Assembly (NCBI GenBank): GCA_018136815.1
Contig: CM030934.1
Coordinates: forward strand, 6,021,087 to 6,085,086
Length of the DNA: 64,000 nucleotides
From: Isochrysis galbana
Lineage: Eukaryota > Haptophyta > Isochrysidales > Isochrysidaceae
Reading direction: 5' to 3'
Numbering within the stretch: the first letter of the stretch is position 1; every line of letters begins with the position of its first letter. The notes beneath the pieces are model-generated. The model saw only the letters and a list, made by a program, of their open reading frames with translations. It did not search any database and was not told the DNA's origin. This document shows, one piece after another, positions 9,640 to 19,200 of the stretch. The position numbers and the translations under genes are program-made.

Positions 9640-10700
9640 GCCTCGCGCCCTCCTCTCTCCATCAGCACGGACACCCCCCGGGGTGGGCCCGTACAATCAA
9701 CACCAACCCCTGCCCTCTGGCACGGGCTAGGCACTCATCATTCTGGCCCAAACCCTTCGTGGGCGCGGGCCGCGAGCTGCACTCCCACGCCCGCGCTGGG
9801 CCTGCTCTCGAGCTGACTCCCCCCCCGTCCCTGGTCGCTGGTCGCCAGGCATACAGCAGACTTCGGGCGGCTTCCATGACGATGACGACCCGTTGTCGGC
9901 GCTCTTGCTGTCCAGGCGTTGCTTTAAACCCTCCGGACTTAATACATGTCCAGGATTATACACCCAGTCGTTGTCGTTGTGCTTGGACATGTTTATTTAT
10001 ATCCGTACACATATTTTTTACGCGCATATACCACTCGAGCGAGAAGGGAGGGGGTTCATTGTTCATTCAACAATGGAAGGTGCTAGTAGGGATGCGGATA
10101 AATGAACGCTTCTGGTCTTACCCGCCTTGCGGCAACTCCCTTGTGCTCTACGTAGGGGCTCAGGTCTGGGGGTGCACCTGCCCCCAGCGAGTGTCCTCGC
10201 CTTCCTCCTGCCGTATCTCCGCTGATTTGTGATATTTGTCTTATGGCATGTGGCGGTCGTGCGTCAGGGCGGGATTTTGGGCAAGGTGTGGTTACGTCTT
10301 AGGCGAGTCGTTCGGCGAGACCGAGCGTTTCTGTGTCAAGTAAGCTCCAGGTGACAACGGAAGGTGCTAGCAGGAATGGGGATAAAATTAAAATTGAACG
10401 CTTCTGCTTCGGGTTCTGGTCTTTCCACGAGAAGGAAACGGGAAACAGGGGGAGGGGTAGGGGGGGGGGTGGTAGAATCGGGAGGGCAGTTAGGAGTAGC
10501 ATAAACACTCTGCCTCACGCCGTGCAAGTAGCGGTAAGTTTGTTAAGATTTTTTTCAATTATCTATGGTTCGATTAAAATACTACTAGTAGTAATACTAA
10601 TACCACTATCTTCTACAGTGTCGCCTACGTTTTAAAAAGATCCCGGCGCGTCTTACTTTAGAGTAAAGACTTCCCCTCTGGTTTTCTCGTTTTCTCGCGG
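9640..10700. other. Intergenic repeat debris, no supported gene
   Basis: A block at 10075-10112 (GGAAGGTGCTAGTAGGGATG) recurs at 10358-10400. The block 10120-10225 (CCTTGCGGCAACTCCC, GGGTGCACCTGCCCC) recurs at 37512-37625. Open frames here have no recognisable protein features. Confidence 0.45.
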
Positions 10701-10703
10701 TGG

Positions 10704-12978
10704 ATGCTCCGCCGTCCGCTGCTGGGAGAGAGCGCGCCGCCAATGCACTCTGGCTGGCTCGACTCGGCTGCTAGCGAGCTCGAGGCCTTCGGCCCGACGT
10801 TCCAGCACATGGTGGTCCGACGACTTGAACGCCAATTTGGCGGCACCATCCGCCAGCCGCAGAAGCTGCGCACCGTCTCGATCATCGTGTTTGTGCTGCT
10901 GTGTGCTGGGCTGATGGGCTTCTCACTGCGCGACGGCGTGCATGTCACCTTCTCAACGTCGACCGCGCCACTCTTCTGCGTTATCGCCCTCTGCCTTCTC
11001 TTTGTCGCCATCTCCCACCTCGAAGTCCTCCGATGGTGCATCTACTGGGTGCTGCTCGGAGCGGTTGCGCTCCTGCTCGTCGCCCTAGCTGAGGGATATC
11101 ATATCAAGGGATTCTTCGACTTCTCCACCAACGGCTCTTTCCTCAGGATGACCGTGTACGTCATCACTGTGGCTCTAATTGTCACGACCCTGCTCATATG
11201 GCTCCTCTTGTTCGGCTTGTACCCAGAGCTTGTCAAGTGCGTAATGCTCTCCACACCAAGGTCATGGCTTGCATAGTAAACTCCCCACCTCCCACCCTCT
11301 CAGGCGTGGCATCATGCGCCCAGCTCGGTTGAAAGCGCGCCCCGGAGTTCGACGAGGCGACGAGAGCAGTTCGAGGGCATTTGAGTACTTCGCTTGGTCA
11401 TGGTCTTTTCCGTTTGGACGTCGCCGCCAAGTGTGCACCTATGAGGGCGACATTTGTCCGCTCCGTGGTATGCCCCATGGTTGGGGCATGTGGTGCGACG
11501 ATCATCATCACGGAGAGCGGCTCCAGGGCTGGTGGGAGAATGGTGTCCCCGTCGGGCCCTTTCATTCTTCGACCGTGGACCGCGGCTGGGCATTCTCGTG
11601 CGTGCAACTTGCCGTGTGCTCAATCGCATCACAACCTTGGAATGAAAAGCGATGGTGGCCAGTACGTGCGCCGGCACTGACATGGGGTGTGGTCTCGGCG
11701 GAGGTGTCAGTCGCAGGCCACTTCTTCCGCCATCTACCACGTTCAAGGATGGTGCTACCGCTTTCTAGTACGACGGGACCCCAAGAAGCAATTTCTGCCC
11801 TGGCTCACGCCGAAGCAGGCGGCAGCACCACAGAGAGCCTGACGATCTCGGTCAATCATCAGGGCACCATGCATGTCTCCGGCCACACTCGTGTGCCCGG
11901 GGCTTCGAGCCGTGTTGCTGGAGACGGCCCGCCCGCCGTGGGTGGGGTCGTGAATCGACGGCGCGGCCCAGGCCGGACGAGTATGGGCGCACTCGCGCTA
12001 GGCGGCGGCTCGGTAACCGAATCAATTGCCGTCAATCTCTCTCTCGATGCATGGGGTGAGGGCTCGCTGCATGTACCGGGTTTCGAACGAGCAAACGAGG
12101 CGATGGTGTGGATCAGCGGATATAACACACACGTGGACGAGGTTGCTCGTGCTGTCGGCCAACTTCTTGCTCTCGGCTCGTTTCCTGCTTGGATTAAGCC
12201 CGTCCTCTTCAGCTGGCCGGGTGGATCGCACCTCACCTACTTACAGGCGCTCCAGCTTTGTGCAGCATCGGAAACCAGCGCCGATTTTGTCTCTTTCCTC
12301 GAGGGCTTGCTCGATAGAGCGAGCATTCAGCACGTGCACATCGTTTGCCACTCGTGCGGGGTGCGCATTCTTATGGCGGCACTGCCAGAGCTTGTGCCTC
12401 GATTGCGTGAGCGTGGCATTGCTCTTGCGTCATGCTCCTTCCTCAATCCAGACTATCCTCTCGACGACTTTGTGAGCTCACCTAACGGGTTCTCTTCACT
12501 TCGATCAATCTGCTCCCTCATCACGCTGTACGCTGACAAGGACGACACCGCTCTCTGGCTCTCCGAGATTGCGCACGGCGGAGCTGCCGCCCTCGGCCGG
12601 TACCCTCATGCAATTGTGGCTCCGATGCCTTGTCGGTCGGCATCGTCTGATTCTGGTGTATGGGGACGTCCACCACGCCATAGCGTGGGGAACATGGCAG
12701 CGGTCTCGAGCAGCAGCGGGCACGTGGGAAATGTGGCCACAGGCTTGAGTGGCGGCGCGGATTGTCTCGACCTCGACGTCATTGACTCGACGTGGCTCGA
12801 TGCAAACGTGCACGGCCTCAGGCACTCCTATTTTGCAGTCAACCGGTGGGTAGTTGACGACCTCTTTGAAGTGTTGACTACGCGAAAACGTGCTTCGGGG
12901 AGGACAACGCGTTTGCGCCACCTAAACGGGAACGTTTTTACATTCATGGCCCCGCCAAAGTATATCTACGCCACCTAG
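10704..12978 (+). CDS. Membrane protein with MORN-like segment and alpha/beta-hydrolase (DUF900-like) domain
   Basis: Two exons, 10704-11236 and 11304-12978. The 67-nt intron has a GTGCGT donor and CTCAG acceptor, and splicing keeps the frame (ELV-K-RGIM), giving 735 residues. The N-terminal part has four hydrophobic segments (about residues 58-77, 86-107, 111-128 and 145-170), so membrane anchoring is likely. Residues around 205-250 contain a MORN-like stretch (YEGD...GMPHGWGMW...GWWENG). The C-terminal half contains WISGYNTHVDEVARAVGQLL, LFSWPGGS and the nucleophile-elbow-like motif VCHSCG, as in DUF900/esterase-type alpha/beta hydrolases. Substrate unknown; a lipase or esterase acting at a membrane is an inference. 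The two exons could be mistaken for two genes; the matching phase and splice signals argue against that. Confidence 0.75.
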
Positions 12979-13074
12979 TGGTGCTGCCGAGTGCTTGAAG
13001 ACGCTCGATCCCTTGCGCAATCAGTATCCCACAACGTGTCTGTGGTCTTGTCCTTCTCTCCCCGCCTTCCACTT

Positions 13075-13170
13075 CTCCCTACTACTACGTACCACCACCA
13101 CTACCACCACTTGTAGTAGTAGTAGCAGCAGCAGCAGCAGCAGTAGGCTAGTAGTCTAGTAGTAGTGGTT
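13075..13170. repeat. Trinucleotide repeat cluster (ACT/CAC and TAG/CAG)
   Basis: Runs of ACTACT, CACCAC, TAGTAG and CAGCAG units follow one another; the ACT and AGT arms are complementary and could form a hairpin. Located about 100 bp after the preceding stop codon. Confidence 0.7.
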
Positions 13171-13251
13171 GTAGTGAGTTTGGCATTCAGTTTTTTGATT
13201 AGTTGCCAGCATGTTCAATTAAAACTAAAACGAGGCAAGAAGTAAGAAGCG

Positions 13252-13564
13252 TTCATTCGGTCTCACCCTCATGCGGGGGGAGCCGCTCGGCTGGGCCCCC
13301 ACAACGCGGCAAACATGGGCACGCCGCAACTTAAAAAAGCCTCAGCAGGCCCGTCTCACCCCCCACCCAACGCTAGACCCAAGGTAGTGCACGTGGGTCG
13401 ACCCCCCGAAACCGAAGAACAAGGAATGAGGGGGGGAGCGGGAAGGAGGGAGTGGTAGAAGCGAGGGCGATGGCAGCGGGATCCCGGAGGAAGGCGGAGT
13501 GTCTACAGTAGCATAGCGGACTTTTTCAAGAATCAAGAATTTTTTTTTCATTCGGTCTCACCCT
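13252..13564 (+). mobile_element. LINE family B, truncated copy with 18-bp target-site duplication
   Basis: Identical TTCATTCGGTCTCACCCT at 13252-13269 and 13547-13564 flank a 277-bp insert. The insert carries the LINE family 3' untranslated block (CGAAACCGAAGAACAAGGAA) and ends CATAGCGGAC...TTCAAGAATCAAGAA followed by a T tract. This is a direct target-primed insertion signature and fixes both ends of the element. Confidence 0.85.
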
Positions 13565-13946
13565 GAACAACGTTTATACTTACGTTCACAATGAGGAGGC
13601 GCCTCGTTCGTGGCCGCCCTTCCCTCGCACTCTCCAACTCCCCTCTCCCTCTCCGGGGGGCCGACGTCGCGGGGTCCGGGGTGTGCGATCTAGGATCTAG
13701 GCGAGCCCGGTGGGGAGCAGGGTATGGGTCAGTGGTCAGTGGGGTGTCCGGACCCTGTGGCTGCCATAAGGGCCATGCCCGGTAGGGCAGAATCTCAGCA
13801 ATCGTCCATCGGGATCATCGGAGGCACCGTCTTCTCAAAAATAGAGGAAGACTATTGATATTGAGCCCACCCAGCGGATAGCCAACAAGACGCTCTGCAA
13901 ATATAATCTCTAATGTATACCGCCAACCGCCGGCTTGGAAGGAAGG

Positions 13947-14981
13947 ATGGGCCGTCTCTCGCTATGGTGCCTTGGAGCGCTCATCCACCTGGCCGCTCCA
14001 ATGCGGCTGGGGGTCCCGGCAGCGGGCGCGCGCGTGGTGGGCTCGGTGATCTCCTGCCCTGTTGTGTCGTGCGCTTCGGTATCACTAGATACCCCCGCGC
14101 CCAGCCCGGTCCCACGCCTGGATGAGATCCGCGGACTGATCAGGATGGCACGGCTGAACACCGTGCCAATGGGGGCAAGCCTCGTGGCACTGGGCGCATA
14201 CGGCGCACGTCATGTACGAGTCATGACGACATGTGGCGGCGCTCGATTAGCACGGCTCATCCTCGGCGCTGTGCTGACTATCATTGTGACAACGGGCTCG
14301 ATGCTCATCAATGATTATCACGACTTTCGCGAGGGGGTGGACACTGCGGAGACCAAGCCTGGCCGCCCATTAGTGACTGGTCAGGTCCGCCCCGAAACGG
14401 TGAAGCTAGTTCTAAAATGGGCTTACGCCCTGCACCTGACACTGCTATGCCTCGTCGATTCGGCTCTCATGCGCCTCTGGGTGCTAGCCAACACCCTTCT
14501 TACTTATCTCTATTCTGTTCATCTGAAGCCGATCACGGGCGTGAAAAACTTCGTCTGCGCGACAATTGTTTCGATGGGTCTAGGCCTGGGTGCTGTTGCT
14601 CAAGCTGGCAGCGGGTTGGAACCCCTACGTGCCGTTTGGCGGCCGATGGCGGCAGTTGGAGGCCTCATTTGGCACCGCGAGATTGTGATGGACATCGGCG
14701 ATATGGAGGGAGATGCTCTAGTAGGAGTTCGCACGCTACCCGTCGTGCTCGGTGCTGATAAAGCCCTGCTAGTCTCATTCATCCCGCTTTCTCTCTCTAT
14801 CGCTACTGCCGCGTCTATTGGCGGTCCCAGAGCACTTGTCGCAACAGCACCGCTTGTAGCCCAAGCGTGCTTCGCACTCTGGACACGAAAATGTAGCTTC
14901 ACAAAGTCTTCCTTGGCCCTGCCCATCGAGTGGGCTCCGTACCTCTTGCTGGTGACACTCATCACCCTCACATCGGCCTGA
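13947..14981 (+). CDS. UbiA-superfamily prenyltransferase
   Basis: 344 residues from the first true ATG. The first aspartate-rich motif is NDYHDFREGVDTAETKPGRP and the second is REIVMDIGDMEGD; together they bind the Mg-prenyl-diphosphate in this family. Several hydrophobic helices are visible (LARLILGAVLTIIVTTGSML, LHLTLLCLVDSALMRLWVLA, ALLVSFIPLSLSIATAASIG and others), fitting the usual eight or nine. The first ~50 residues (hydrophobic then proline/serine-rich) could be a targeting sequence to plastid or mitochondrion. The aromatic acceptor (4-hydroxybenzoate, homogentisate, naphthoate or a chlorin) cannot be told from the sequence. No partner genes nearby. Confidence 0.8.
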   Translation: MGRLSLWCLGALIHLAAPMRLGVPAAGARVVGSVISCPVVSCASVSLDTPAPSPVPRLDEIRGLIRMARLNTVPMGASLVALGAYGARHVRVMTTCGGARLARLILGAVLTIIVTTGSMLINDYHDFREGVDTAETKPGRPLVTGQVRPETVKLVLKWAYALHLTLLCLVDSALMRLWVLANTLLTYLYSVHLKPITGVKNFVCATIVSMGLGLGAVAQAGSGLEPLRAVWRPMAAVGGLIWHREIVMDIGDMEGDALVGVRTLPVVLGADKALLVSFIPLSLSIATAASIGGPRALVATAPLVAQACFALWTRKCSFTKSSLALPIEWAPYLLLVTLITLTSA

Positions 14982-15167
14982 CTTCACATGAAACTGTGCC
15001 GAATGCGATTCAACGGCATGCTAGTGGTGGCACGTGAGACCCTCTGCTTGCAACTACTGAATCACGGGGCATGGAGCATAGGCATTGCCAAATATGAAAG
15101 CTCGGCTAAGCCCCACCTTGCTCATTTAGAATGGATGTAAGATGAAAATTGAACGGAGATTCTCGCA

Positions 15168-15300
15168 ACTACACTTGATAATATTCTTACCGCACACGTG
15201 GCTCTGGACCCACTACTTTCTCCAGGCCAGGGGCCCAGCCCTAGCCTCCACTGCCCCCTGAGCTGGCCCTCTTCTGGGGGGACCCGAGGAGGTGTCGTTC
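15168..15300 (-). repeat. F3 and F1 repeat fragments
   Basis: Minus strand of 15168-15200 reads CGTGTGCGGTAAGAATATTA, the end of repeat F3. Positions 15220-15265 (GGCCAGGGGCCCAGCC, CTGCCCCCTGAGCTGGCC) match the distal part of repeat F1 at 1250-1290. Confidence 0.5.
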
Positions 15301-15569
15301 CGTCAATTGTGGGGCATCGGTCGAATTGAGCGATCAAATGTCCATAGTTATCTATACAACCATATTCCCACGTGACCCTAGTGTCAGCGTTTAACATCTA
15401 CGGCGCGCGCCGCTTTTGAGGACTTGTCTATTTTTGGCAGCAGTTGTCACAGTGTCTTTTTCCTGACGAACCAGCGCGCCCCCCTAGAGACGCCGTGCGT
15501 GCGTATGCCAATTTGATTCTCTGCGGTTCGCCTACACTTACGCAAACGTCCAGTATAAGAGAGATATCT

Positions 15570-15905
15570 CAACTAAGTTTATACTTGGTTGACCCATGGG
15601 GGGGCACGAGCCCCCCCCTCTCTCCACTCCTCCCCTGCCATGGGGGAGGAACCACCCATCCTCCTGGCATGCCTGATGGCTTGCCAGGAGGCCACTGCCC
15701 TACTGACCCACTCCCTTCCCTACAGGCTCGCCCCATTCGCCCATCCTGGCCCCTCGTGACCAGCCCATTGCTCCAACCCCCCCTCCCCCCCTGGTCGACA
15801 GGCAGACAGGTGCAGACTGGGGGCCCCAGAGGCTCGGGAGCGCCAGCGAGGGAGAGGCAGGGGAGGCCAGGCTCGCCACTGCCCGCCATCCATCCTCCAA
15901 CCATG
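15570..15905 (+). repeat. GC-rich dispersed repeat F1, copy 2
   Basis: Same hairpin end as copy 1 with one arm change (CAACTAAGTTTATACTTGGTT), the second GGGGGGG/CCCCCCC hairpin and the CCTGATGGCTTGCCAGGAG body. It ends just beside the T-tail of the LINE. Confidence 0.75.
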
Positions 15906-16246
15906 GAAGATGGTCTGCCCGTCCCGCCCGCCAATGGCCAAAAAAAAAACTTCTGAAGATTCAGGGCTACACACCTACTAGTTATGGGATTTCCCTTCGC
16001 TATCTACACCGCCCTTATCATCCCTCCCTCCACCTCTTCCCCTGCCCCCCTTCTTTCCTTTTTCTTCGGTTTCCGGGGTCCGGCCTCGGTGCGCTACCTG
16101 AGGCCTGGTTTAGAGTGTGGGGTCCGGGCAGGCCTTCTGGAATTGTCTTTGTTGTCGAATGTGTCCGTCTGGTCGCTTTTTGTTTGTTTGGTTTATATCC
16201 AGGTTCCATTGTCTCTACCAGCGGCTTAGGTAGGTGTATCCATGTT

Positions 16247-19200
16247 TCAATTTCCTTTGTTCCCTTGGACTATGGTCCCCTCGACAGCGTGTGCGATCCC
16301 CAGCTTGGAGGCTAGTTCCACTAGCTCCGCGCTGGGCTTAAGACCGCCTTTGTCGTTCCTGTTGAAAACGGGTCTCAAGTCATTCATGTCTATCCTTTTT
16401 TTAGGCTGTCTTCCCATGCCCGCTTGGGCGGTTCTCGCCGAGTCGGTTTCTTGTGCGAAGAGGAGTGCTTTACTTAGTATGGTGTATCTCTCTATTATTC
16501 TTATTAGTATGGATTCTTCCGAGAATTTGATGCCGTCGTAATGTATCCTATAGAAGTCCGTGAGTATATATCTCCACGCTAATAGGTATAGTACGTATAT
16601 CGCTTTTGGGGCGTCTCCTTTTGGGTATATGAATAGGTTGTCTACAATTGTTTCTTCCCTGCTCCTTTCTAATCCTGGTGTGAACCGTGCAATTTTATTC
16701 AGTTCGCCTAGGATGTTAGTTATCCCGGGGCATTCGCCTAGGTGTATCGAGGATTCATCCGTTTCCCCACAAATGCGGCACGTGCTGGTTCTGTCTGGAA
16801 AGCGGTTGTACGTGCCCACTCGCCTGTGTGTGATATGTTTGAAATGTAGGTGCATGTCCCTCGCCGTTACCATTGGCGTGGTGTATAGTCGCGCCAGGTG
16901 CGCCCATGTGTCCCCTGGTATTTGGAGTTTTTCCTCCCATTTGGCCGGCCCCGTGAGGCGTTTGCGTTTGCGGTCTTTACGCTGAAATGCCTCGGTTAGA
17001 TGTTCTACCCCGGTGCCGTCCAGCGGCGTCTTGCCGTCTAATGTATATTCGTCCGCCAGCGGGTATTCTAGTCTCTTGTTGGTTTTGTATCCTCCCCCCC
17101 ATTGCGCCGGTGGGGATGGGTCTAGGTTCGAGGGCGCGGCGGGTAGTCTTTTTCCGATTATGGGCGTGCCTAGGTATGAGAGTTCCGCCTCGTGCCATCT
17201 CTCCTTGATGTTCACATAGTATTCCCCGTCTACCGTTATCCGCAGTTCGGGCGTCGGTTCTTCCGAGATGTGTTCATTGTCGGCCTCTTCTCGTCCCGGT
17301 GGTGCGCATTCTAGTTCGGCCGTCTTATCTACCGCTGCCAGTGTCTCCTTGGCGTGTTTGACTATCGTATCCCATGTTTCCAAGAATTTGTCTCTCGGGA
17401 TATATTCACCTTGGAAGTGTATATACGTGTCATTGTTCCTGAGGTATTGCGCGCATTCAACACTGCTATAGGGCGTGTTCGCCGCGTGGTCTTTGAATAC
17501 GTTATGTGTGGTATTACATTCAAGCTTGTTCCATAATTTTATCCATATGGGGTTTATTTTAGGTCCCGGGTGCGTTGGGCTACCCCACATGGGTTGCGAG
17601 AGAGCTCCTTCTCTACTTACTTTCAGTGATGTGAGTTTAAGTTCGCGAATGTTGTTTAGCGCCTGTTTCCAAAACGCGGGAAGTTTACTCGTGCCCGCTA
17701 TTCCATCGGTGAGTTTGTTCGTGGGGACCGTCGAGAGAACCGCTGCTCTTCCTAGGTTCGTGCGGCAGAACCACGCGTCAAGCACTTGTTTCCATTGTGC
17801 TTGGCGTGCGTCAAGATAGTTTAGGATCCATTTGGCTTGTAAAGCTTTGACATGGTTGCCCCAGTCGAGCAGTCCTAGCCCTAGATGTGGCCCTTTCTCC
17901 GAGGTGTTTTTCGTCGGGATCTCAGGGTGCTTTATCCATTGTAGCTTCCGGCCGGTGCGTGCGTTTGTCCACATGATTCTTTCTACGGCTCTTTTAACCG
18001 CCGTGTGGAATGATCTAGGGGCTGCGAGTGTCTGCAGCCAGTATCTAGGTATAGAATATACTAGGAAGTTAGCCACCTTCGTTTTCCCATGTATAGATAG
18101 ATTATTGGTTAGCGGCGCGTATATAGTGGTTTTCCTCTCTATCTTGTCGGCTAGTTTGCGCCAGAACTCTTTGATGGCCCGGGGCCCACCTAGTGGGACC
18201 CCCAATATGGTCGCATACTCGTTTCCTTTCAGCCACTTGTACCTTTGGAATCTCGCGGGTGGGCGCTTCCTTCTCAGGGAGCCCATCCTTAGTCCCTCGA
18301 ACTTTTGATCGTTGGGTTTGCCACACGAGGCCGCCGCGTATCTTTTTACCCAGCCGAGGGATCGCGCCAGGCTACCGTAGTCTGCCGCTAAGAGTTGTGT
18401 ATCGTCCGCGAATTGGCTTATCTTTAGTTCGGCTCCGTTCACTATGATGCCCTCGATGTCTTCGTCTTCGTTTATCGCTCTGGTGAGGGCTTCTGCCGTC
18501 AAGAGGAAGGCCAGTGGGGAGAGCGGGCATCCTTGTGGGACGCCGCTCGCTATGTTGAAAGGGAAGCTTCTTCCCCCGTTCGCCTTTATGTAGCGAATTG
18601 GTTTTGCCTCGGAATTCGTGAGAGCCTTCGCATACCTTTTGAAGTTCTCTCCGAATTTTAGCTTTTCGAGGACCAAGTGGTAAAACTCCCAATTGACCCT
18701 GTCGAAAGCCTTTTCCCAATCGAGCGCTAGGAGGAGTCCTGGCTCCCCCGTTTCGTCTAGGTACGCGTTCGTCAGTTGCAACAGATGGGTGGCTTCGCCG
18801 ATTAACCGTTTTGGGACGAAGCCGAGCTGGTCTTTCGAGATTATGTTCCCGATTACTTTTTTTAGTCTATTCGTGAGCACCTTAGCTAATATTTTGTAAT
18901 CGCTTTGCAGTAGCGTGATGGGTCTGTAGTTCCTAGGGTCTCGCGTGTCACCTTTTTTATATAGAAGGATTATATCGCCTTCCCTCATTGATATGTTTAG
19001 TTGTCCCTGCTCTAGAGCTAGGTTTAGCATCCTAAGAAAGTCATGCTTCACTAGGTCGATGAAGCTTTTGTAGAACTCCGCCGGAAGCGCGTCCGGTCCC
19101 GCGCTTTTGCCGCTTCCTATTTGGGTGACGGCGTCGGTTAGTTCTTCCATCGTTATTTTCCCTTCTATGGCATCGCTGTCATGGTTGTTCATTGGGCGCG

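Noticed and set aside
11269-12978. Separate gene starting at 11269
   Set aside because: The first codons lie inside the intron; the splice joining 11236 to 11304 keeps phase with the upstream membrane exon.
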